Both the position numbers and the translations under genes were made by a program. Below the pieces are notes generated by a model. That model saw nothing but the letters and a program-made list of their open reading frames with translations. It ran no database searches and was not told the DNA's origin. A DNA stretch of 64,000 bases from positions 537,467 through 601,466 of the forward strand of contig JAJEKB010020648.1 of the NCBI GenBank assembly GCA_022393335.1, read 5' to 3'. The DNA comes from Macrotrachela quadricornifera. Taxonomy: Eukaryota > Rotifera > Eurotatoria > Philodinida > Philodinidae. Every line of letters begins with the position of its first letter. The first letter of the stretch is position 1. Shown here one piece after another: positions 10,740 to 22,986 of this stretch.

Positions 10740-11885
10740 TTATGTTTTTTCTGTAAAAGACAATATGCTATACTTCCATTTCTTAGTATTTATAGAAGAA
10801 AAGACATGTGTTATCTCTTTTCTATCTTATGCGAGACTGTTACTGCTATGATGAATTATTCGTAAATATGATGGCAAGGAAGTAAGCAAAACATCGTCGA
10901 CAGAGAAAACGCAAGAAAAAGAATCTTTATCATATTATCCCAAAATAATATCCTCGCTATCACAACAAAATGTAATATCGTTTAAGAACTAATTTATTTG
11001 TGCCCATTCCGTCTTTCCTTCATACAATGTTTCTAAACAAGATAATATCGATGCAGAAAAAGAAGGAAAATTTTGTAACTCTATAGATAGTTATATGTAC
11101 ATTTAATAAAATCCGAAGATGAATAATTCTATATAAAAAATGAAAGGAATAAATTAGAAAAATATGTATTCATTATAAAAAAAATAATATAGTTATTTCT
11201 ATAACAAGTAGTGTTTATCGTATGGATTTGCTGACCCTTTTCTGGAAGAAATCTAGTATAATTATCATAGAAATTAATTTCAATTTCGATTATATTATAT
11301 CTCATAGTCTTCTTGATCACATGAAAGCCAGGAAATAAACATCCATTCTTTAATAATGGTCGTTTTATAGAAATAAAATATTCCTGTCTGTGATTCATAT
11401 ATAAATAATAATCGTCATTTTAACACGTTTCTTCATAGAATAAACCTTATTTATTGTGTGCATGTTACCATTTTGAGATCCAGTGGTATATATATTTCTT
11501 ATCTCAAGAATTTTCAAATCTTCCGATTTCTGAAAATCTTGAAGATATGTTTTCAATAAATATTGAAAACTAATGAAGATCCGTAGAAAACTACATTGGT
11601 GATAGTGTATGGAAAACACTAAAAACCACACCGTGCCATGTTTTTTCAGCCTCTTGAAAAAGTCAATTTTCGTCAGAAATTGTGAAACTAAGATGAATAC
11701 GTAGGAAGATAATTCGTACTTGGATCTTTCAGATACGGTATGATTTTTTTTCAAAACCTTAATTTTGGCTAAAAATTTTGATAATTTGTGTAATCGACTG
11801 CTTGAAAAACATGCTTGTTTTCTCCGTTTATGATCTTTTGATCTTGTGAACAAGGTCTCTCTGCTCAAGCTCATTCAGTATATTT
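10740..11885. other. Intergenic, no gene supported
   Basis: AT-rich sequence upstream of the BTB gene. A minus-strand ORF at 11395-11874 (159 codons) has no recognisable domain, an AT-driven composition and no splice context, so I do not call it a gene. The promoter of the BTB gene should lie just right of 10740. Confidence 0.4.
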
Positions 11886-11888
11886 AGT

Positions 11889-13085
11889 TGTTTTTTTTGT
11901 TGAAAAGAGCATGTCAAGATGTAGAGAACTACAGTTTCTCTTTTAAATTAAGCTTTATTTGTTTTATTCTCTTTCTCGTAGAGAGGAGTCTTGTAATCAT
12001 AAATTGTTTGCTTGCTTGTATGTCCGCACAAGGTCAAAAAAACATTTTATCAATGTTATCCATTAAAACTTAACCAAAGGGTAATTGGGGTCGAGGAACT
12101 CGAATCTGATGTTAGTTTTTTAAATATTTTTCTTTGGATCGATTTTTTACACAAAGGATCACTTTTTTTGCAAAAAAATTTTTTTTAAAAGAGTTGAACG
12201 AACGGTAATCGAGGACGAAGAATTCAAGTCTGAAGTCAGTTGCATAAAAATTTTTGAAGATCAATTTTTTAAACAAACGACAAATTTTTAACAAAAAGCA
12301 TTTGTTTTTTATGAAGTTTGGTCAAAGGCAGTTGAGGTCGAGGAACTTGAATCTGGTTTTGATATTTTTAATTTTATAAATGAATAGCTTGACGGTAGTT
12401 TAGAAACACGACTACTACGAGAAAGAGCTGAGCGAGTCTTCAGACGAGCGTTACTTGTTCTCTTTCTCGTAGAGAAGAGTCTTGCAATTATAAATTGTTT
12501 GCTTGCTTGTATGTCCGCAGAGGGTCAAAAGAACATAAAAGTTAATCGAATGATAACCGAGGTTGAAGAATTCAAATCTGAGGTTAGCTTTTTAAAATTT
12601 TTTTATGGATCAATTTTTTATACAAGCGACCACTTTTTTTACAGAAAAAAATTTTTCATAAGAATTGACCGAAGAGTAATCAAGGACGAGGAATTCAAAT
12701 CTCTAAAGTCAGTTTTCTAAAAAATTTTTAAAGCTCCATTTCTTAAACAAACGACAAATTTTTGACAAAGAATATTTGTTTTTATGAAGTTTGGTTAAAA
12801 GCAGTTGAGGTGGAGGAATTTGAATCTGACTTCGGCTTTTTTGTAATTTTATAAATGAATAGCTTGAAGGTGGTTTAGAAACACGATTTCTACGAGAAAG
12901 AGCTGAGCGAGTCTTTAGACGAGCGTTACTTGTGTATATAAGTATTTATGTAATTGGACATTCATTATTCGCATGGTTTTTGAGTCGTGAAACTTGTGAT
13001 TCATTTTTTCCATTATAAGAGTGAGAATTCGAAAAAAGGATTTTGTGATGCCTCACATCTCGACGTGCTCTTTCTAACAAAAAGA
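11889..13085. repeat. Dispersed repeat: two tandem ~493-bp units with inverted flanks
   Basis: A unit starting tctcgtagagaggagtcttg at about 11974 recurs at about 12467, giving two diverged copies of roughly 493 bp. Each ends in a shared 'gagaaagagctgagcgagtctt' region. Inside each unit a shorter module of about 110-120 bp is repeated about three times (a version of 'gaggtcgaggaa-t-gaatctgaagtcagtt'). The pair is flanked by inverted sequences: about 11889-11925 (gttgaaaagagcatgtcaag) matches the reverse complement of about 13050-13085. Related copies lie reversed at 21657-21945 and 61545-61625, so this is a dispersed family. No protein is encoded. Confidence 0.65.
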
Positions 13086-13089
13086 AAAA

Positions 13090-16000
13090 CAAAATCTATG
13101 ACATGAGCTTGAACCGAGAAATATTGACCACAAAGTGGCTATTTTTGACCCCTATTTGACAAATATCTTGCCCAATTGCTATAGTGGAGAGATGAAAATT
13201 TTATCGTAGACTCTTCACTACAGCTCCAATGTATCCCGAAAATTTCAGCAAGTTCAGCTCAGTAGAAAAAATTCGGACCTTGAATGATTAAATGAAATTC
13301 ATTCATTAATTTCAAAGCTGAACTAATATCGATCGATATAGTGGCGTTAAATATAGAAACGACTAAATGTTAACTTAAAAGCTTTAGCATAAGTACAATA
13401 AGTGAGAGTTGAGACACTTCGAGAAAATGGCGAATGATTCGATTCTTGAGGTAAAATAAATCTTTGTTAGACGTTTGACGTAAAAAGAACCTATTCATTA
13501 AAGGACTTTTCAGTTCTAATATGGTATTATTGGCTTGTTGTCATTCCGAATTTCTGTTCACTTAGTTTCGAACATCATGCGTTTTTTCTTATATCAGAAG
13601 ATCGTAACGAACAAATGCTACCGGAAACCTCAATGAAAATTAGAGCGAGATATTTTATTCCTGTTTTCTCGACTAAGAGAGGTAATCATATAAAAAACAT
13701 GATTCTGTATGTGTGCTTGCTCATGGTACAAGGTCAGGCTATAATAACTTAGCTGAAATCAATAGGAATGTTACGTTCTGTCTCAATTTTTCGTTATGAA
13801 CTCCGAATGAACTATAGTTCAGGCAACTCATGGCAGTACTCTATCAATGCACTATATAAGTCAAAAAATGTTATCTATGATGAGAAAATCGTGGGTGCTT
13901 GATACTTTTCGAATTTAAGATTGATAGTTTTGGTTTTAGAAATCATAAAATTTGGGAGATTCGTTCAAACTGAGTCAGCTATAGCATCACATTTGTTGAC
14001 CATTTATCTATCAATGATTCTCGAAATAGATAGAAAGGATTCAGTTGAGGGTTAAGCGAGTCACCTTTAATGAGCGTTACTTATATTCTTATATTCTCCC
14101 TCAAGATACTATTTCATAACTTCTTTAGCATATATTTGATGTCACAAAACTTTGGAACATCCATTTGTTTCTCGTATCTCACGACGTGAATAAATCGTAA
14201 AATTTTGAACTTATTTTTTGAAAGATGTTTTGTGGATTGATATGACGGAAATTATAGAAATATATAAGGTTTGTTTTATTGGCAGTAGACTGTCAGAAAG
14301 TTTGCTGTTTTTTGATAGGCGCTTCTCGCATATTTTTTTAATAGACTTAGGTTTGAATTACATCAAACTGTTCTTCAGATAGTAATTATTTTCATCAAAT
14401 AGGAATTTCGTTGCTATATACTATGTAAAAAGAATTGTTCGCCTTTAAAGAGTTCCTTTCGAAAATATTCTGAAGAGGTCTAGTTTTTAAATGACATGTT
14501 TATTTAATAATTAAAGAAAAACGGAATGAGTAAAAGATATGACTTTCGCCTTAGCTACCAACAATGTTATATGGCACTATACGATATAAAAACTTTTTTA
14601 TGAATAATAAGTAGTAGAAAGACGCCATTGTTTCTTCACGTAGCACAATCTGACTAAATGACCAACAGTAAACGTCGTTTTTTTATGTTTAATACATATT
14701 GAAGCGATTCTTACCGAATACATTTCCTTCAAAATTTACTACGTAAACATGAATATATCATCGACTGTATAGAGTAATATTACTTTATTTGGTGAGTAGA
14801 TCAACCTGAATTTTAGTCTAATCTCTAATATAGGTTAGAGAAGATTTTAGAAAAACAAATATTGATGTTCTCGAGATGACATGACCAAGAGACAAATATT
14901 CCTACGTGTAAATCATCGTGCTACTTAGATATAAAAACTATAGAAATCATTATAAATAGTTGGTACTTGAGCGAATGTCACTCTTATCTTATCGATCAGG
15001 AATGCCATAGCTTTGCTAATCGATAACAGTGTGCTAATTAAACGATAACTTTATAGCACAAAATTTTTATGAATAGATTGAATTGAAGATTTTATTCAAA
15101 GTATTACTTATTAACAATCACATTCATCATTTAATTCCCACGTGCTTTAATTCTGACAAAAATTCTCAACCAGTTATACTGATATAATATATTTCTATTA
15201 TGGAAGAGAATAAAACGTAGATGACCATGTTTACCATTCGTTGATATGATTTCTAAAGTTTCTAAATAATTATTTTAAAATTTGATGTATTTTTCAGTAG
15301 AAACCTGACATAACAATCTTCATGAATCTATTTTTTTTTCTTAACGCACTCTTACACATTAATTATACACATTAATGCATTCCACAGGAATAAATGTTCG
15401 AGAGAAAAATAGTTGTGTATGAGATATATTGTTTCAAATGGAAAATAATTGTTTTTTTCTTTTTTTCTTGTTTCTCTATTTATTTTATCAGTCTTTTCTT
15501 GCTTGAGATCTCTTCTATAACCATATCATTCGCGATGATTGTGGAAACAAACAATGTTAAAAAATTCAAGTTCCAATATTGATTTAAACGTAAGTATGTA
15601 ACACACGAAAGAAGAGATTTCACACAGTTTTTGTATACTATTTTTGAGATAATTTGATTATTGATCTTTATTACTTGAGGATATCGTGTATATCAGTGCA
15701 ATAAAATACAAAATTGTTCTTTTCTATATTTTATATGACATCTGTAGTGCTTTGCAGATGCATTTGTAGCTTCCTCATCGTGAAAATGTTTTCTCGTGAA
15801 TGTGTCTCTTTTAATGAGTAGAGTGATTGAATCTATCGAATCATGTTTTAATATAGAAATAGGCAGACCATAACTGGTAGTAACGCACAGAACATATATT
15901 TCCAGAGAATGTCTCGATTCCGGTATTTTTTCACTTTTGTCCAACGTCTGCTTGAATACTCATGACAAACTTGTATTTTTTCCACCGATAAACATTGTAA

Positions 16001-17330
16001 TTCAGAAGAATCTTTTCAAAAGACTATGCTGTTGTTCCCAAATACACTGACTCGGAGGTTGTTAACAGAGAAATACAATTTTACTATTTTACATTAAAAC
16101 TGCGTTCAAAATCAAGCACTATCAGCTAACTCATATTATTCAATGATAGCTTACGATAGAGTCCTCCGAGGTGTAATCTCCTATTACTAAGGGAGAAAAA
16201 GTGGTTTCTCGTAGTGTCTAGGAACCATCAGGCATCGTCAGGACCATCGGACTTCTCAAGTCCTATATATGAGGAGTGAATAAACAGTTGATGAGGGTGT
16301 CACAATACTAAAATGGTATTGGGGTATCGGTTCTCTTAATATGAATCCTGCAAAACTTAACTGCTGGAGTCTTCCGCTCTCAAAGCTTTAATCAAACGTC
16401 CTGCCAAGTTCTTAATGTTGAGAAGTAGTCCGGTTTTTTCATGAAAGTTTGAGAACTTCAGTGTTACACTCAAAAATAGATTATTGCTTCGTAGCGATCA
16501 TCTTCCATAGAAATTCATCGGCAAGGATCGAAGTCACGGATACAAAGTTTACCTTTGATTCAAGTAACTTCCATCTTCACTGTAAACAATTATGATGATA
16601 ATACCACTATCCGTCAATATTGCCACAAAATACCTATACTAAATATCGTATTCGAATTTTTACATCTCTACAGAGTGACTATCACTGAATCATTTTCTCG
16701 TTTCAACCGTTCCTATTTAGTCAAGACTCCTGATGAACCGATTGACGTCAATGCTTCATTCCAACATAATACCACTCATCCCGACGGTGACTATGAGCGG
16801 TTGTCGTTAGCGCTCATATGGATGTTTATAACGCTGAGATCTGCATTTTTTTGCCCTTATAAGTAAGCAAAAGCGAGTTCTGATTACTCTTTATTGACAG
16901 AGCAACAGAAGCCCGCGTGCCATCTCTAAATAGCACCGTAAGAATCCTCCCGACCCCGTATAATTATACTTCGAGAAGTGCGAGGCACCCAAGGTATCTC
17001 TTAATAGTGAGTGACTCGTGGCATTGAATTTTTCACACACAATTTAGTATTCTCAAAAGATTGGTTCGATCAGATCAGTTATTTAGCTGGTTTAAACAGA
17101 GTTCGTGAGCTTGAGTTGGTCTGCCTTATAAATGCCCAGTGTCACAGAATATCGAGTGTCATCGGTATTCTGTCACCAGTTCTGAATTGTATTTGGTGTA
17201 TTCTTAGTCTGAAGCCGGCATTTGACAGGAACAAGTAAAATAAACTAGACGAATGTATTCTCTAGCGAACGTTTCAAACCATCTACTATGACTTTTAAGG
17301 AACCGCTTTCCTTGGTTGTCTATTGTGTTT
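13090..17330. other. Long intergenic stretch without a recognisable gene
   Basis: Open frames here are short (at most about 100 codons) with no recognisable domains. Those at 15693-15944 (minus) and 16555-16866 (plus) are the longest and show no family motif. A weak echo of the 11974 repeat family occurs near 14040-14090 (ggttaagcgagtcacctttaatgagcgttac). Nothing else could be supported. Confidence 0.4.
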
Positions 17331-17339
17331 TGCTTACAT

Positions 17340-18210
17340 CTCATTCGATAGGACGTATTGAGCTAGTAAAAAGTCTAAAGAGATTTCTGCTCATGATTTT
17401 TCCTTCAAAAATTATAGCCATTCTAGGGAATTTTCGTCTTATTTCTGGGAAACATTGCACAATACGGACAGCAAAATTACTGAATAGATCACGTGCTCAA
17501 TCGATGTCATCGATTTTAGCTAAGATATTAAAATTATAATAGAGACATTCTAAGGACCAAAATGAGCGAAATGAAATCGGTATCCATGAATTGTACATTG
17601 CACCATTTCTCAACAATATGATTTCTGAAGAGAAATTGTTTGGGTATATACTACTATAGATACTTTACTTACTGGTACTTTTAAAATCTCTTTTCATCGG
17701 ATAAAGTAGCATAACGGTATATTTTAAGTCCTACTTACTCCTACTCACTTGTGATCAAGATTTCTCTCCGTTATGAGCGAGCTAAGAGTTTCTGCTTTGG
17801 AACTATGTACTAAAGAACCTTTTTGTTAAGAAATGGTGAGATATACAATGTATGGATACTGATTTTATTTCACTCATTTTGGACCTTAGAATGTCTCTAT
17901 TATAATTTTAATATCGTTGCCAAGCAACGGTTTGAGAAGTTGAAAGTTTTAGCATCTTCACATCTCACCTAGTCCTACATATTGACAAAATTTCATTGAA
18001 ACGATAACATCGATTGAGCACGTGACCTATCTAGTAGCTATGCCATCCGTATTGTGTAATGTCTTCTAGAAATAAGTCGAAAATTTACAATTCTCACGTT
18101 AATAATAAGTCTGAGAAATATAATCTGCTGTTTTTCTTGAGGAAAATTACTATCGGAACTGAAAGATATATTACGTCCGTAGACTTGCTTAGCTCTTTTT
18201 CGTAAATATT
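17340..18210. repeat. Fold-back element with ~280-bp imperfect arms
   Basis: Sequence at about 17430-17620 reappears as the reverse complement at about 17830-18080. Shared blocks include gatcacgtgctcaatcgatg (17487) against its complement near 18015, and tataatagagacattctaag (17537) against its complement near 17890. Weaker similarity continues outward to about 17340 and 18200. The loop is about 200 bp. Small ORFs in the arms are by-products of the repeat. Confidence 0.6.
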
Positions 18211-18483
18211 ATGCATTGAATTATCAGAAAAGTATTTATTAATACAATTTTCAATGTTTCTAATATTTACACAATTTCAAAAAACAAGAAAATCGCATTC
18301 TTCCTATATCTTAGGGAGCATTTCAAAATTCATGCCTACCGGCCGCTGTGCCGTTCTCATGCCGCTCTGTCGTAGCATAATGAATTTATTTTAATTACAT
18401 TTTTATATAATATTTGTTGCTGATGTATGTATGTATACATATATACGAAGTATATTTTTTCGTTTCTATTCAATATTCTTTAG

Positions 18484-18596
18484 GGTGGATTCTCGTTTCG
18501 TCGAAAAGTAGAAGTGTGAAAGTGTATTCTTCAAAGGGGCATCAAAGAATGAGGGTGAGGGCGAAGGTGTGATTTTCGACGAAACGAGAACTAACC
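18484..18596. mobile_element. 113-bp MITE, copy 1, with 8-9-bp target duplication
   Basis: The sequence runs from ggtggattctcgtttcgtcg to gacgaaacgagaactaacc, with terminal repeats of about 24 bp (GGTNNNTTCTCGTTTCGTCG type). It is flanked on both sides by ATTCTTTAG (18475-18483 and 18597-18605). The opposite arm of the host palindrome retains the uninterrupted site with a single copy at 20316-20324. No coding capacity. The duplication length suggests hAT- or Mutator-type mobilisation (inference). Confidence 0.85.
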
Positions 18597-18945
18597 ATTC
18601 TTTAGCTCTAGTCTATTCATTTTCTCCAAACGCAATGAATTTTTTTATTCATGATAAGATTTATGTCCATCGGTGTTACGTTGAAAACGTAATAATTATA
18701 ATATTCTCACTCTTTCTTGAGATTTTCTTTTGTTTTAAACATACGCCATCTGCAGCTTAGTATTCAAACACTTGATGGAACGTACTATAGATGAGCTAAG
18801 TTTAAATGAAATAGCTTGTATCAAATTGAATATGTAGTTAAACTATGATTTAAGAGAAATAATGAAATAAAATAGCATACATTTTTGTATAACAAATACG
18901 GCTGATTATTTTCTTCAACAGAACACTAAATCGGTCTATTGTTAT

Positions 18946-19058
18946 GGTGGATTCTCGTTTCGTCGAAAAGTAGAAGTGTGAAAGTGTATTCTTCAAAGGG
19001 GCATCAAAGAATGAGGGTGAGGGCGAAGGTGTGATTTTCGACGAAACGAGAACTAACC
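18946..19058. mobile_element. 113-bp MITE, copy 2, identical to copy 1
   Basis: By direct reading this copy is identical to 18484-18596 over all 113 bases and has the same orientation. It is flanked by ATTGTTAT on both sides (18938-18945 and 19059-19066), an 8-bp target duplication. Complete identity indicates recent transposition from the same source, or conversion between the two copies. Confidence 0.85.
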
Positions 19059-20594
19059 ATTGTTATATACCCAATACAAGTTAAGCCAATTAAGGAAAAT
19101 AGTGTTACAAGAAATATACAGGCATGTATTGTTAAATAATTCACATGATATAGGAATACAATGTGGTTATCCAAACAATAGAACAAATAAGCTTATCTAA
19201 GTTTGAAATAGCAACTATTTTCAGAAATAGAAAAACTAATTATTACAAGTCTTTATGTCATAAATATCATACGTATCGTACGTTTTAAAATTGTTGAAGT
19301 TAGTGATGAACCTGAGTTTCATTAAGAAAATAATAACATATACTAGCTTATTTGTTGTCAAAGGTCGTCACCTTTTTCGTCTATCTTTCTTTCGTTTTTA
19401 GTCGCTTTGCTAGAGGATGAAATGTTCGTTTATCACGTTCATCGGTCCTTCTCTCTCTTGATCTTTTTATCTCTTTGATGTTCTTCTCTTTTCGATTTCT
19501 TAAAAAAATGAATAATACTGAGAAGATGCAGAAGTTAAATAATACCATGAATGATATAAACTGTTTAAAACAGACAAAATGCATGGAAGGGATAAAATAT
19601 TACAAATTTCTCAATTGTGTTAGCAAAGAAATCAATCTATCTGCTAAAATGTTGGTTTTACATATGAATATTTTTCACACTTTTGATAGACCCATTATAA
19701 AAAATTTTTGATATTTCTTTTAGTAGATTCTTGTTTACAAGCGATGATTGGTTTTTTTACACATTTTACATCATTCTTCATATTAATTAGCTCCTGCATC
19801 TTTTCAGTATTATTCATTGTTTTGGGTATGTAAGAATTGCGAACAAAAATCATATCTAATATCGGCCTCATGCACGCTGTCGCTCTGCTAACTGGTTTTA
19901 TCTTTGTTCGCGATTAGAAAGCTACACATTTGTTTAAGAAATTGAAAAGAGAACTAGATCAAAGAGATGAAAGGAGAGACAGAGCGTGATAAGCGAACAT
20001 TTTCTCTGACAGCAAAGCAATTGAAAAGGGAAAGATGAATGTGTGCTATTTTATTTCATTATTTCTCAAAAATTACAGTTTAACTACGTATTCAATTTGA
20101 TACAAGCTACTCCATTTAAACTTAGTTCATCTGTAATACGTTCCATCAAATGTTTGAGTACTGAGCTGCAGATGGCGTATGTTTAAAACAAAAGAAAATC
20201 TCAAGAAAGAGTGAGAATATTATAATTATTACGTTTTCAACGTAACAGCGATGGACATAAATCTTATCATGAATAAAAAAATTCATTCTTTTTGGAGAAA
20301 ATAAATAGATTAGAGCTAAAGAATATTGAATAGAAACGAAAAAATATACTTCGTATATATGTATACATACATACATCAGCAGCAAATATTATATAAAAAT
20401 GTAATTAAAATAAATTCATTATGCCGGGGCACAGCGGCCGGCCGGCCGGCCGGTCGCATGAATTTTGAAATGCTCCCTTACTCTTAAGTTCATCTAGACG
20501 CTTTAGCTCAATATATTGTGCAAGAGAAGGTCGAATTTCCAGTATCTTCCTATGGAAAAGGCGAAGAATAATCACATCTTCCGCTCTCTTTGCT

Positions 20595-20980
20595 CTACTG
20601 AGTGGTAAATATACGCTTGGTAGAGATAGTAAATTGTTTTTTTATCAGTGAAATAGGAATTACTTTGGGAGGAAGACCTTTGAGAGTTGTTTCCACTTGT
20701 GATGTGTTGATTTCCATAAGTGCGTGTAGTGGTTTTTTTATGTAAATTGTATTTGATGGAAATACATCACTCTTTATTTTGAGGTCATCCAAACCCTCTT
20801 GATCATCGTAGATGAGCTTTCGAAAAATTCCTTAAGTACCATTCGATAGTCTGAGTTCACATGGAATATTATCAGTAAGAAGTACAGGCATGTCTCATAC
20901 CAAAGGTAAAAGACCCGGAAGAAGTTCAGTCTTGTTGTCAGGTAAATAGTTTTCACTAAGTTTCTTTCGAGAATAAGACC
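20595..20980 (-). pseudogene. Helitron/Pif1-type helicase fragment
   Basis: Read on the minus strand, the frame gives KLSENYLPDNKTELLPGLLP, DMPVLLTDNIPCELRLSNGT, then GIFRKLIYDDQEG and FPSNTIYIKKPLHALMEINT. This matches the late helicase region of Pif1-like helicases carried by Helitrons (LPG, MPVLLTxNI and NGTxG motifs). In-frame stops interrupt it after LLPLV (TGA) and after SNGT (TAA). The final TAG is at 20595-20597. The Walker motifs and the Rep nickase domain are not present. At its 5' side the fragment is cut by the hAT element at 21003. It is a dead fragment. Confidence 0.7.
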
Positions 20981-20994
20981 TACGAATCTATTAT

Positions 20995-21656
20995 TTCTAC
21001 CTCAGAGGTGGGCAAGTCGCGACTTTTTCAAGTCATAAGTCAATGATTTGCAATGAAAGATTTTAATTCATAATTTAAATAATTATTAGTTTATTAAAAA
21101 AATTATGTCAACTCCTTATTACATTTTAACATAGTTAACATCTGTAGTGTTTGGCTAGATATTTTAGCACGATGTCGTCGAAAAAGAAAACCACTTTGGC
21201 TAAAAATCCTTTCCACTGAAGAGGAGGTAGTAGGAGCTGTTAGTATTTTTTTTAGCCAATATATGTAATGATTTGTAATTGGTTGAATGAGTCAAAAGAA
21301 TTAGTCGATTAGAATCATCATTAATATAATCAATAATTTCGTTTTCGATAAATGAAAAACGATCAGATTTTGATGTTTTTGTAGTTTTAGACTGAGTACT
21401 TACGAAAAAGGTTTTTTTTTTTCTAGTTAATTCAGCTAACCGAAAAAGAAAAAATAAAACAGAAAAGGAGAAGAAGCAGCTCACACTATATAACACACTT
21501 AGCTATTCACAAGTGGTTTTTGTAATTACAAATAATAATGCAAACTATTTTCTTTCTTGATTCGGACAAATTATCAAATATGGCATAACGTGGATGAATA
21601 AAAGATAATATAAAAATTACAAGACTAAACATGACTTGCCCATCTCTATTCCACCT
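20995..21656 (-). mobile_element. Internally deleted hAT element with 8-bp TSD
   Basis: The left end cagaggtgggcaagtc (21003) and right end gacttgcccatctcta (21648) form terminal inverted repeats of about 16 bp. They are bordered by TTCTACCT (20995-21002) and TTCCACCT (21649-21656), an 8-bp duplication with one mismatch, as expected for hAT. The 646-bp element retains only the 3' part of a transposase on the minus strand. It lies directly beside the Helitron helicase fragment. Confidence 0.8.
21103..21496 (-). pseudogene. hAT transposase C-terminal dimerisation domain, frameshifted
   Basis: On the minus strand one frame gives ENEIIDYINDDSNRLILL and YKSLHILAKK, then shifts near 21250 in an A-run. 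The next frame continues with APTTSSSVERIFSQSG and FLFRRHRAKISSQTLQMLTM, stopping at TAA 21105-21103. The combination LxxLAKK, S-S-S-V-E-R-I-F-S and a terminal KCN is the hATC dimerisation domain. The BED zinc finger and RNase-H-like catalytic core have been deleted. It cannot encode an active transposase. Confidence 0.75.
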
Positions 21657-21945
21657 ATGACGCCTATTTCTAAACAAATGACCCTAAAAAAACTTTAAAA
21701 AACTGACATCAGATTTGAACTTCTGAACCTCGATTACTCTTCGGTCAACCCCTATCAAGAAAGTTTTCTTTGCATAGTATCTTATGATCGATCGGTGCTT
21801 CTATAAACAAATATATTGTGCACTTTTAACCTCTCTTATATAATGTTTTTTGACCCTGTGGACGCACAAGCAAGCAAACAATTTATGTTTGTAAGATTCT
21901 TCTTTACAAGAAAGAGAATAATACCTCTCTATTAACATGATCTTT
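21657..21945 (-). repeat. Reversed copy of the 11974-family dispersed repeat
   Basis: The reverse complement contains the same words as the 11.9-13.1 kb array: a 'gaccgaagagtaatcgaggt' module followed by 'tcaaatctgatgtcagtttt', and at the other end 'aaattgtttgcttgcttgtg' next to the 'tctcgtagagaagagtctt'-like block. Only one unit is present. Confidence 0.6.
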
Positions 21946-21949
21946 TACT

Positions 21950-22986
21950 TTTGAATAAGTATTAGATAGGTAGAAATTTTCGATGATTTCATAGCAGTCA
22001 TAGAAGGAAAAACCTGTAAAGTATGGATTTGAAAAAAGCGTACCGCTGAAAGACTGCTTCCCTAAAAAGCTTCTTATCAGAAATTAATATCGTATTCAAT
22101 TCTATGCGATTTTAAGTATACATCGACAAATGAGCAACACTGACAGTTTAATTCTTTCGTATTTTTCTCAGTCAGCGGTGGTCTTAACCAATTCGAGACT
22201 CAGCAATATTGACTGGAAATTTTCCACTGATCTCTTATAAGATTTTCTGAACTTTCGTAGTCCTGATTAGCGAAACAATTAACTCATTCTTTCACCAGCA
22301 GTTGAGATTTAGAAGCTCTAAAAAACTTCGATGTGATCGATCGTTAATTAATCACAAGGATTATATCTGTATATACGATGTGCTCAGATGATGGTATAGA
22401 TGCTCTCATAAATTGTTCAGGTCTGCATTATGAGAGTTTTCGAGAAGCATTCATCGAACATGTACTAAAGTGATTTACTTTGTGAGTCTCAATCTTTTTG
22501 CTCTGAGTTTTTCTTTTTTCCTAACCAACAGAATCTGACAAACTTCTATCGTGTAGAATAAAACCTAATGTTCACTGGTTTCGGTATGAAAATAGTTATT
22601 TCAGAATCATTGTCGATGAACATCTTCTGATACATTACGACGCAGGGCGCAGTTTTGAAGTTTAGTTTGATTAAAATAGTGATATTAAAACAAGTCTAAT
22701 GCCTTACTCTCTCTAATGCATTTACGATGTTAAGTGCAGATCTTTAAATAGAAGTATCTGAAAAGAGAAAATTAACTTTTGCTTCGAAATTGTATCATTA
22801 TTTACTTATATGTGGATGCTAATTTACTCATTTGAACAGTTGATACCTTTGGAAATATCTACATTTTTTTTAAACACAATACTATCAATTATCACGTTAT
22901 TTTATTAGTATTTGGTAGATCAAATATTTTTACTTGCTAGGATGGACTTTTAAGTTGAATTTCATCGACTTTTTTTCATCATTACA
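21950..22986. other. Intergenic region upstream of gene A
   Basis: AT-rich, with no ORF that can be supported and no repeat noticed. It should contain the promoter of the membrane-protein gene starting at 22987, but no convincing core promoter motif stands out. Confidence 0.4.

Larger units (their letters stand above)
18314..20477. mobile_element. 2.16-kb palindromic fold-back element, TTA target site
   Basis: The left end gggagcatttcaaaattcat (18314) is matched by its reverse complement ending at 20477. Both ends are bordered by TTA (18311-18313; 20478-20480), a 3-bp duplication of the kind made by PIF/Harbinger-like elements. Almost the whole element is one imperfect palindrome centred near 19690: 18330-18480 pairs with 20325-20455, 18600-18890 with 20040-20315, and 19380-19560 with 19790-20030. 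The tips are GC-rich (ggccgctgtgcc; ggccggccggccggccgg at 20436). Two identical 113-bp MITEs sit inside. No intact transposase is present; a Lys/Arg/Glu-rich minus frame at 19381-19584 could be a relic. Confidence 0.65.

Noticed and set aside
11395..11874. 159-codon minus ORF
   Set aside because: Lys/Phe/Leu-rich AT-driven composition, no recognisable domain, no splice signals.
16555..17539. Three successive plus ORFs as a possible gene
   Set aside because: Frames do not join by credible splice sites, show no domain, and the last overlaps a fold-back arm.
19381..19711. Charged ORFs near the centre of the 18.3-20.5 kb palindrome
   Set aside because: Both strands give similar ORFs because of self-complementarity; no transposase motif could be confirmed.
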